A stretch of DNA of 7,595 nucleotides from Deltaproteobacteria bacterium UBA2385 (GTDB lineage Bacteria; Myxococcota_A; UBA796; UBA2385), in contig DDSR01000445.1 in assembly GCA_002343455.1 (NCBI GenBank), positions 1 to 7,595 on the forward strand, in the 5' to 3' direction. Below are positions 1 to 5,708 of this stretch, piece after piece. Each line of letters opens with the position of its first letter. Positions within the stretch are counted from its first letter, which is position 1. The notes below the pieces were generated by a model that made no database searches, was not told the origin of the DNA, and saw only the letters and a program-made list of their open reading frames with translations. A program made the translations under genes and the position numbers.

Positions 1-66
1 AAGGCCCTGCGCAAGCTGCGCCACTCCTCGCGAAGCAAGCGCCTGCGCACCTTCATCGAAGGCTAG
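1..66 (+). CDS. rpoD: RNA polymerase primary sigma factor RpoD, C-terminal end (partial)
   Basis: Frame 1 from the first base reads 21 codons and then TAG at 64-66. The peptide begins KALRKLRHSSRSKRLRTF and ends IEG. This is the extreme C-terminus of a housekeeping sigma-70 factor: the end of region 4.2, whose helix-turn-helix contacts the -35 element, in the 'EALRKLRHPSRS+KL+' form that closes most RpoD proteins. The rest of the gene lies left of the window. Only the tail is visible, so a paralogous group 1/2 sigma factor cannot be excluded. The tRNA with a CAT anticodon that follows 15 nt later supports rpoD, because E. coli also has a CAT tRNA gene (ileX) close to rpoD. No terminator hairpin fits between this stop and the tRNA. 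Confidence 0.88.
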   Translation, partial: KALRKLRHSSRSKRLRTFIEG

Positions 67-81
67 GCGGCGCGTACACAC

Positions 82-155
82 GGGCCCATAGCTCAGTTGG
101 TCAGAGCACCCGGCTCATAACCGGAGTGTCCCAGGTTCAAGTCCTGGTGGGCCTA
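82..155 (+). tRNA. tRNA with CAT anticodon (tRNA-Ile2 or elongator tRNA-Met)
   Basis: A full 74-nt cloverleaf can be drawn. The acceptor arms are 82-88 and 148-154, the D stem is 91-94/104-107, and the anticodon stem is 109-113/121-125 around the loop ctcataa with CAT at 116-118. A 5-nt variable loop follows, then the T stem 131-135/143-147 with loop ttcaagt. The discriminator is A155. CCA is not encoded (accccc follows), so a CCA-adding enzyme is needed. C4-G69 and C5-G68 are present; these are reported TilS positive determinants in E. coli, which favours tRNA-Ile2 (lysidine-modified, reads AUA). The anticodon stem lacks the three G-C pairs of initiator tRNA, so fMet is unlikely. Elongator Met remains possible. 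Two odd points: the first acceptor pair is G-U, and the outermost anticodon-stem pair is a C-A mismatch (109/125). Confidence 0.93.
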
Positions 156-184
156 CCCCCTCTGATCCCCCTGGGGAGCGGTCG

Positions 185-919
185 ATGACGGAGACGCTGC
201 TGTTGCTGGAGAGCCTGTACCTGTTGGACGGGGAGCGCGACGCCACCTGGGACGGCATCCGCGAGCTGGACGCGCAGGTGAAGTCCACAGGCGAGCAGAT
301 CGCCGCCACCCAGGCCGAGCTGGGGGAGCTGGCCGAGCGGACCGCGCCGATGGTGGCCGAGGCCGCCTCGGTGCAGGTCGAGATCGAGAAGCTGGCCGAG
401 CGGCGGTCGCGCCTGCGGGGGCAGCTCGATCGGGGCGAGGTCCCCGACTACGTCGCGGGCGAGCACCAGCTCGCGACCTACGACCAGCAGGCCGAGGTGG
501 CCGAGCTGCGCTGGATGGAGCTGGAAGAGGGCCGCGAGCAGCTCGATCGTAAGGCGATGGCGGTGCGCGAGCGGCTGAAGACCCTGCAGCGGCGGCTCGT
601 CGAGCAGCAGCGGGTCGTGGAGCAGGAGGGGGGCCGCCTGCGGGCCGAGCTGGACCGCCTCAACAAGGAGCGGCTGACCCGCAAGGCCGCCGTGCCCGAG
701 GGTGAGCTGCGGGAGTACGAGACCTTGCGTCGCCAGCACCGCGACGCCATGACCCGCCTGCAAGGCGGCGCCTGCCTCGCCTGCCGGATGGTGCACCCTC
801 CCCAGTTCGTGCTCGAGGTCAAGCGAGGCAGCCGGCTGCTGCGTTGTCGCAGCTGCACGCGCTACCTGCTGGGAACGGTGGAGCCCGAAGACGAGCAGCC
901 GGTTAGCTCGCCCGAGTAG
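185..919 (+). CDS. Coiled-coil protein with C-terminal C4-type zinc ribbon
   Basis: A 244-aa protein. Residues about 25-190 are almost continuous charged heptad-like helix, rich in E, R, L and Q, and should form a long antiparallel or dimeric coiled coil. The C-terminus carries a four-cysteine zinc ribbon, C197-x2-C200 and C221-x2-C224, about 20 residues apart, followed by a short acidic tail. Length and layout match the bacterial 'C4-type zinc ribbon domain' family (zf-RING_7/DUF164 type), whose members have no firmly established role; nucleic-acid or ribosome association has been proposed. The start is supported by GGGGAG at 173-178, 6 nt before ATG. No signal peptide or membrane segment is seen, so it is probably cytoplasmic. 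It begins 29 nt after the tRNA, and its TAG stop (917-919) lies inside the 5' strand of the rnpB P1 helix. That placement suggests co-transcription with rnpB and perhaps a link to RNA metabolism, but this is inference. Confidence 0.87.
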   Translation: MTETLLLLESLYLLDGERDATWDGIRELDAQVKSTGEQIAATQAELGELAERTAPMVAEAASVQVEIEKLAERRSRLRGQLDRGEVPDYVAGEHQLATYDQQAEVAELRWMELEEGREQLDRKAMAVRERLKTLQRRLVEQQRVVEQEGGRLRAELDRLNKERLTRKAAVPEGELREYETLRRQHRDAMTRLQGGACLACRMVHPPQFVLEVKRGSRLLRCRSCTRYLLGTVEPEDEQPVSSPE

Positions 920-1375
920 CGGGTGGACAGGCGATCGCCGGTGGCGGCGGGGTCGGTTCGCCGATTCTCAAGCCACGGGAGGAAAGTCCGGGCTCCGCAG
1001 GGCAGGGTGCCGGGTAACGCCCGGTCGGGGTGACTCGAAGGAACAGTGCAACAGAAAGCAAACCGCCACGCACGCGTCCGGTCTCCGCGTCCTTCGGGAC
1101 GAGAGCCGGGGCCTCTCCCCGCCGACCGGCGGTGAGGGGTCGGTAAGGTCGAAACGGTGCGGTAAGAGCGCACCGGCGGCCCTGGTGACAGGGTCGGCCA
1201 GGTAAACCCCACCCGGAGCAAGGTCATATAGGGGAGCGTCTGAGGGCTGCCCGCCCGAAGCTCCCGGGTAGACTGCTTGACCCTGTCGGTAACGGCAGGG
1301 CTAGAGGAATGATCGCCCGCCGGGGAGAGGCGACTCGCCCCGGTCGACAGAACCCGGCTTACGGACACCCGCTAC
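916..1375 (+). ncRNA. rnpB: RNase P RNA, bacterial class A (rnpB)
   Basis: This is the catalytic RNA of ribonuclease P, which makes the 5' ends of tRNAs. The universal core is present in order: the P4 5' strand region gaggaaagtccgggctcc (979-996), cagggtgc...ggtaacgcc, the acagaaa...gcaaaccgcc block (1051-1067), ggtgcggtaagagcgcacc (1156-1174), ggtaaaccccacccggagca, cccgggtag...tgcttga and tagaggaatgatcgcc (1302-1317). It ends with acagaacccggcttac (1347-1362). The ends were set by P1: gtagcgggtg at 916-925 pairs perfectly over 10 bp with cacccgctac at 1366-1375, the same length and register as E. coli P1. The GGT that binds tRNA CCA (P15 region) is kept at 1267-1269. The gene overlaps the end of the zinc-ribbon CDS by 4 nt, including its whole stop codon. 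No convincing promoter was found just upstream. The mature 3' end may extend a few bases past 1375. Confidence 0.97.
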
Positions 1376-1401
1376 CCACCCCCGGCTTCGGCCGGGGGTG
1401 G
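1376..1401 (+). terminator. Intrinsic terminator-like hairpin after rnpB
   Basis: A perfect 11-bp stem, 1376-1386 with 1391-1401, closed by a TTCG tetraloop on a C-G pair. It starts directly after P1 of rnpB. No T tract follows; a C-rich stretch does. It probably fixes the rnpB 3' end, by termination or as a processing barrier. Confidence 0.8.
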
Positions 1402-1426
1402 CTCCCCCCTCCCGCCACTCCCGCCC
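1402..1426 (+). promoter_or_regulatory. C-rich, G-poor tract between rnpB terminator and next gene
   Basis: Of 25 bases, 19 are C, 3 T, 2 G and 1 A. The composition is unusual even for this GC-rich window and resembles a Rho loading (rut-like) tract. It sits between a hairpin without a U tract and the AAGGA Shine-Dalgarno (1427-1431) of the next gene, so it is the whole non-hairpin leader of that gene. Role is inferred from composition only. Confidence 0.25.
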
Positions 1427-1438
1427 AAGGATCCCGCT

Positions 1439-2566
1439 GTGGCCGCCAAGCTCTCCGTCTCTTCCGTTCGTGTCGACGCCCTCCTCCTCGCCTGGCGCGA
1501 CGGAGCCTCCCCCGGCCCGGACGAGGCCGCCCTGGCCTGGCTGCGCGGCTCGGGCGACGTGCAGGCCCTGGAGACCGAGGCCGCCCTGGCCGCCATCGAG
1601 GTGGCGACGCGCCTCGCGCTGGGAGAGCGGGTCGCCCAGGCCTCCGAGGCCCGGGACAAGGCCGTCCGCAAGGCCGCTCGCGCCGCGGCCCACCGGCTGC
1701 GCAGCCAGGGCCACAGCCTGCCCGAGGTCCAGCTCAGCACCAGCTTCACCCTGGGCGCCGAGGTGCGGGTGCTGCCCTCTGCCCAGGCCCTGATCGGCCT
1801 GCCGGAAGAGGACGGCTACGTCCCCTACCTGATCTCCACCCACGGCCCCGAAGAGAGCTGCGTCAGCGGCGGGGCGGCCGGCCCCATCCAGGGCTTCCGG
1901 GACGAGGATCACGGCCACGCCAGCCGCAGCCAGGTCCGCCGCATCATGCAGGACGCCAAGATCCCCCACCGGATGCACGAGCTGGACCTGCCCCTGGCCC
2001 TGGCGGTGGTCGAGGGAGCCTTCCGGGCCAGCGGGCGCGGTCAGCCGCCGGGCTGGTCCCATATGCTCAGCCACGTCGAGCCCGCCGTGCTCAAGCGGGT
2101 CCGTGAGCTCGATCCCTTCGAGGGCCTGCCCACCCGGCTGGAGCTGGACCTGCTGCATGATCTGGAGCCGCTCCGGGGCGAGGCCTGGGCGATGGGGATG
2201 GACCTCGGGCAGGAGGCGATGATCGAGGCTGCCCAGCAGGCCGTCAGCGTGATCGGGGAGTCGGCCGGCCGCAGCGACGACGAGCGCCGCGCCGAGATCG
2301 CCCGCCTTGTCGACGCGGTGGCCAACGCGCAGTTCGACGAGGTCCGCCGCAGCACCTGGACCTGGTCGATGAACGTCGCCGCCCTGTTGGCCGCCCGGCA
2401 AGGCCAGGTCGCCGTGGCCAACCTCTGCCGGGCCAACGCGCTGGCGATGGCCGAGGGCATGGCCGGCGCCGACATCCCCTGGGTGCGCGAGCAGGCCAAT
2501 GTGATCATCAGCTCCCTGGCGGACCTGCTCATCCAGCAGACGCGGGTTCAGTTCCCCACGGACTGA
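1439..2566 (+). CDS. Hypothetical protein, mostly helical, cytoplasmic
   Basis: A 375-aa protein of no recognised family. GTG start at 1439 with AAGGA at 1427-1431, 7 nt upstream. There is no signal peptide or membrane helix. Residues 26-70 are Ala/Glu-rich helices. Residues 71-90 form a strongly basic helix (ARDKAVRKAARAAAHRLRSQ) followed by G-H-S-L-P-E, a pattern I associate loosely with uncharacterised HEAT-like or helical-repeat proteins. Residues 96-150 look like beta strands, with a Gly-rich stretch around SCVSGGAAGP (140-149). Residues 180-270 and 280-365 are again helical. There are two cysteines (141 and 330) and no known catalytic motif. Codon use matches the neighbours and the long frame is uninterrupted, so it is very likely a real gene. 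It starts 37 nt after the rnpB terminator, leaving little room for a promoter, and its stop lies 6 nt from the convergent minus-strand gene. Function unknown. Confidence 0.8.
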   Translation: MAAKLSVSSVRVDALLLAWRDGASPGPDEAALAWLRGSGDVQALETEAALAAIEVATRLALGERVAQASEARDKAVRKAARAAAHRLRSQGHSLPEVQLSTSFTLGAEVRVLPSAQALIGLPEEDGYVPYLISTHGPEESCVSGGAAGPIQGFRDEDHGHASRSQVRRIMQDAKIPHRMHELDLPLALAVVEGAFRASGRGQPPGWSHMLSHVEPAVLKRVRELDPFEGLPTRLELDLLHDLEPLRGEAWAMGMDLGQEAMIEAAQQAVSVIGESAGRSDDERRAEIARLVDAVANAQFDEVRRSTWTWSMNVAALLAARQGQVAVANLCRANALAMAEGMAGADIPWVREQANVIISSLADLLIQQTRVQFPTD

Positions 2567-2572
2567 GGCCCC

Positions 2573-3820
2573 CTACCAGCGCACCTCGTCCTGACCCAGG
2601 ACCAGGTTCAGCCCGTGCAGGGCGTGGGCGCTGTCGCCGACGATGTCCAGGTAGAGCTGCTCGTCGCGGGCCCGGACCTGGGGCAGCTGGTCCAGCAGCC
2701 CCCGCTCCTCGAGCGCGGTGATGGCCGCCACCACCTCGTCGACCGCCTGCTGCTGGACCGCGGCCAGCTCGGGGCTGGGGGCGCCGAAGCCCTGGATCAG
2801 CAGCTGGCTGCTGCCCTCCAGGAAGTGCCCGGCGAACTTGAGCCGCTGCACCCAGAGCTTGTCGGCGTGCTCCGGGTAGGCCTCGACCGCCTGGCGGGTG
2901 ATGCCCGACTCGATCGGGAAGCGGTAGACCAGCAGGCCGAGCTGATCCTGGAAGGCGGCCCGGGTGGCCGGCGAGCCGAAGCCGCGGGCCAGGGCCTGGC
3001 TGACGCCGGCCAGCAGGTGGGCGCCGCCGCAGGTGTAGCGGAAGATGCCCTGCCCCTTGCGCTGGAAGGCCTGGCCGCTGTCGCGAGCGCTGGCCAGGAA
3101 GCGGGTCTCCTTGTGCAGCACCGTCGCGGCGAAGTCGGCCAGCTCGTCCATTCGCATGGGCGTGCCGTCCATCGCCGTCCAGCTCAGGCCGGGAGAGGCC
3201 CAGCCGCTGAGGCCGTATAGACTCCAGGCGATGTCGTCGGGGCTGCTGTAGCGGCTGTGGTTGCGGGCAGGCACCAGCCAGGTTCGGGCGAGGCTTCCGG
3301 CCCAGAGGTCCGCGAGCCGGTGCGGCTGGCCCTTGACGGTGACGCTGCGGTCGGGGCTGGCCCCGCTCTCGACCAGGCTCTTCAGCAGCAGGTCGCTGTG
3401 CGGCTCGACCCGCACCTCGCCCAGGCTCTCCGGGAAGCGCAGCAGGGTGCGGCCCTCGACCTCGAAGGGCTCGGCATAGCGCTCGAAGAGGTGGTCGACC
3501 GCGCCCCTGCCGTCGGCCAGCTTCAGCTCCACGCCGCGGGCGGCCAGCCCGTGCGCCAGGGCCCAGGGGTTCTCGGGGTCCACCGCCCAGCGGTCGACGA
3601 CCCCGGAGAGCAGGCCGCGGGCGCTCTCGACGGCGGGAGAGGAGGGCAGGGGAGCGGGGTGGCGCTCGGCCCGCTGGGGAGGGCTGGGCGTGGGCGCCTC
3701 GATTGTGGGGGCTGCGGGCGCCTCGGCCTTCACCACCCCCGGGGGCGCTTCCACGGCTGTTGGCGCCTCGGGAGGAGAAGCCGTCTCGCAGGCGAGCAGC
3801 AGCAGCAGGAGCGCGCTCAC
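2573..3820 (-). CDS. Putative lipoprotein of unknown function, coupled to the propeller protein gene
   Basis: A 415-aa protein. The GTG start (3820-3818) overlaps the TGA stop of the upstream gene in the sequence GTGA, which indicates translational coupling. The frame stays open further upstream, but that stretch is an Arg/Pro-rich shadow of the preceding gene. The N-terminus is M-S-A, six Leu, then A10-C11, a lipobox-like L-L-A-C. The signal is unusually short (10 residues) and lacks a positive charge, so lipidation is likely but not certain. Residues 14-62 are a Pro/Ala/Glu/Thr-rich linker, typical of surface lipoproteins. Residues 65-415 form a globular, mainly helical domain with no recognised family. 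Visible points include DDIAWSLYGLSGWASPG (195-211), the FRYTCGGAHLLAG block (260-272) with one Cys and one His, and a C-terminal EEVV-type helix region about 355-375. Probably anchored in the envelope and working with the secreted partner encoded before it. Function unknown. Confidence 0.82.
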   Translation of the reverse strand: MSALLLLLLACETASPPEAPTAVEAPPGVVKAEAPAAPTIEAPTPSPPQRAERHPAPLPSSPAVESARGLLSGVVDRWAVDPENPWALAHGLAARGVELKLADGRGAVDHLFERYAEPFEVEGRTLLRFPESLGEVRVEPHSDLLLKSLVESGASPDRSVTVKGQPHRLADLWAGSLARTWLVPARNHSRYSSPDDIAWSLYGLSGWASPGLSWTAMDGTPMRMDELADFAATVLHKETRFLASARDSGQAFQRKGQGIFRYTCGGAHLLAGVSQALARGFGSPATRAAFQDQLGLLVYRFPIESGITRQAVEAYPEHADKLWVQRLKFAGHFLEGSSQLLIQGFGAPSPELAAVQQQAVDEVVAAITALEERGLLDQLPQVRARDEQLYLDIVGDSAHALHGLNLVLGQDEVRW

Positions 3821-5613
3821 TGTCCGATCGTGTCCAGATCGAGGGCGCCGTCGTCGCCGCCGCCCTGGGAGTCCAGGTACTTCTGGACCGCGTCGACCTG
3901 GACGATGGTGTCGTCGTTGGTGTACCAGACGATGCCGTCGTGGACCGCGAAGCGCGGCGCCGCCAGGGAGTAGCCGGCGATGCGCACCTGGAACTCGGCC
4001 TTGCCGGGCTTCTTGAACTTGTGGATGACCCCGTCGTCGGTCAGCGCCCACAGGCGGCCGCCCTCGTCGATGCTGAGATCGAGGTCCTCGAAGCCCTTGC
4101 CCAGCGTCGAGCTGTCCATGACCACGCTGTGCGGGTAGCCGTCCATGCTGTAGCGCCAGATCTGGTCGCGGAAGGCCATCAGCAGCATGCTGCCCTTGTA
4201 GACCTCGACCGCGCCCGGGCTGCCGTGCTTGCTCTCCCAGCGGGCGTGCTCGGTGCCATCCAGCCCGTAGACGATCCCCTCTTCCGCCATGATCACCAGC
4301 AGGCGCCCCTTCTTGGGGAACCAGGCGAGGTGGCCCTGCCCGCCCAGCTTGGGCGCGGGCTTGGACTCGCTGCTGACCATCCAGCTCGCGGTGGCGTTGC
4401 CGGCGGCGTCGAAGACCTGCACCCGCCCCGAGGAGTCCAGGACGGCCATGCCCGTGCCGTCCTTCTGGGGGATCAGCTCGACGTCGAGCGGGTTCCAGAA
4501 GGCTCCCCCGTCCTTGCCGGGCTCGGCGCCCGAGGCGTAGAAGGGCCGCCCCGCCTGGAACCAGGCCTCGGTGATCTCGGGCTCGGTGCCGCCCCAGACC
4601 CGGTTGACCAGCCCGTTCTCACCGAAGCGCTGCACCCGGTTGTTGCCGATGTCGGCCACCAGCAGGTTGCCCTCGGCGTCGCGCTCGATCGCCAGCGGCT
4701 CGCCGAAGCTGCGCAGGGCCCCCTTCCAGTAGCCGGACTCGCCCCAGGGAGGCGCCTGCCGGCCCTTGTTGCCGATCAGCTCCTGGTAGGCGTAGAAGAT
4801 CTCGACCGTGTCGGCCAGCATCACGCGCTCCTCGCCCACCGAGCGCAGCATGGCCATCTCGAAGGCGGGGATGGCGTTGGCGTCCTTCAGCTTGCGGGCG
4901 GCCTCCTGGGCGCGCGCGGAGCTGCGGATGGCCTGCGCCCGGTAGCCGACGTCGACCCTCCGCAGCGCCTCCTGCCGGAGGTGGGGCTCGCCCTCGGCCA
5001 CCGAGTCGAGGATCCAGGCCAGGGCGTCCCGATCGCCGAATTCGGCCGCCTTGTAGACGGCGTACTTCTCTTGCAGCTCGGCCTCGAATTTCTCCTGGGC
5101 CTTGGCGGCCGCGGCGCTGGACACCCAGCTCTGCCAGGAGGCCGAGGCGGCGCCCAGGTCGGGGAAGTTGACCGCCACCTCGGCGATCGCCGTGTGGCTG
5201 TAGACCGCTCCGGGGTAGGCCTCGTCGACGAGGATGCGGATCTTTCGACCCGTGACGCTCATCGGGATGTCCAGGCGCTGCATCTGGTCGAGCAGGCGCA
5301 CGGCCTCGCCGACCTGCTTGCCATCGACCATGATGCGGATCTGGCGAGGGCGGCCGCTCTCGCGGAAGCTGCGCTTGCCCTGGCGCATATCGCCCGGCCA
5401 GACGCTGAGGCTGTTCAGCGCGGTGGCCTTGCCCAGGTCCAGCTCCAGCCACTCGCCTTCGCCGTCGCCCGAGGCGCCCTCGTGCCAGGCGGTGGAGAGC
5501 TGGCCGTCCGCGGCCAGGGCGGCGGGCGTGCGGCCCCACTCGGTGTCGGCGGTGGACGAGGCGTTGATGGTCCCGGCCAGGGCCAGGGAGCTGAGGAGGA
5601 GCGTGGAGAGCAT
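3817..5613 (-). CDS. Secreted protein: discoidin-like domain plus NHL-type beta-propeller
   Basis: A 598-aa protein. Residues 1-14 (MLSTLLLSSLALAG) look like a short Sec signal with an A-L-A cleavage site. Residues about 17-150 resemble the discoidin (F5/8 type C-like) fold named 'NADase-type glycan-binding domain': the diagnostic stretch is DGQLSTAWHEGASGDGEGEW (36-55), followed by LELDLG and a later SGRPRQIRIMVDG (86-98). Residues 158-280 are helical, and a HEAT-like or coiled-coil spacer is possible. Residues 300-575 contain strand-rich repeats of a beta-propeller; the clearest NHL unit is GEPLAIERDAEGNLLVADIG (304-323) continuing NNRVQRFG. Later blades include GMAVLDSSGRVQVFDAAG and GRLWALTDDGVIHKF. 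The tail (583-598) is Gly/Asp-rich. Such domains usually bind carbohydrate or protein; no enzyme motif is seen. No clear Shine-Dalgarno precedes the ATG, but the signal peptide supports the start. It is 95 nt after the preceding gene and overlaps the following lipoprotein gene by 4 nt. Confidence 0.87.
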   Translation of the reverse strand: MLSTLLLSSLALAGTINASSTADTEWGRTPAALAADGQLSTAWHEGASGDGEGEWLELDLGKATALNSLSVWPGDMRQGKRSFRESGRPRQIRIMVDGKQVGEAVRLLDQMQRLDIPMSVTGRKIRILVDEAYPGAVYSHTAIAEVAVNFPDLGAASASWQSWVSSAAAAKAQEKFEAELQEKYAVYKAAEFGDRDALAWILDSVAEGEPHLRQEALRRVDVGYRAQAIRSSARAQEAARKLKDANAIPAFEMAMLRSVGEERVMLADTVEIFYAYQELIGNKGRQAPPWGESGYWKGALRSFGEPLAIERDAEGNLLVADIGNNRVQRFGENGLVNRVWGGTEPEITEAWFQAGRPFYASGAEPGKDGGAFWNPLDVELIPQKDGTGMAVLDSSGRVQVFDAAGNATASWMVSSESKPAPKLGGQGHLAWFPKKGRLLVIMAEEGIVYGLDGTEHARWESKHGSPGAVEVYKGSMLLMAFRDQIWRYSMDGYPHSVVMDSSTLGKGFEDLDLSIDEGGRLWALTDDGVIHKFKKPGKAEFQVRIAGYSLAAPRFAVHDGIVWYTNDDTIVQVDAVQKYLDSQGGGDDGALDLDTIGQ

Positions 5614-5674
5614 GGTCTGCCCGGGTCAGGGTCGCAGAGGAGGCGCCAGGCGCCAGGGGAGGCAAAGGCTACCA

Positions 5675-5694
5675 TCGCCCCGACACCGGGGCGA
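5675..5694 (-). terminator. Hairpin downstream of the 355-aa gene
   Basis: A perfect 8-bp stem, 5675-5682 with 5687-5694, with a 4-nt loop. On the minus strand it lies 14 nt after the stop of the gene at 5709-6776 and is followed by tggtagccttt, which has only a short T run. A plausible weak terminator separating that gene from the propeller/lipoprotein pair. Confidence 0.5.
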
Positions 5695-5708
5695 GCGGGG
5701 GTGGTCCC

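Noticed and set aside
52..80. TTCATC / 17 nt / TACACA as a promoter for the tRNA.
   Set aside because: Each hexamer matches only 3 of 6 consensus bases, and the start would fall inside the tRNA.
1206..1270. Idea that rnpB has lost the CCA-binding GGU because the tRNA gene lacks CCA.
   Set aside because: Aligning to E. coli numbering places the GGU in cccgggtag, and it is intact at 1267-1269.
3821..4051. Extension of the lipoprotein gene upstream to an ATG at 4051 (77 more residues).
   Set aside because: The extension is Arg/Pro/Gly-rich and lies wholly inside the propeller gene in another frame, while the GTG at 3820 gives a lipobox and a classic GTGA overlap.
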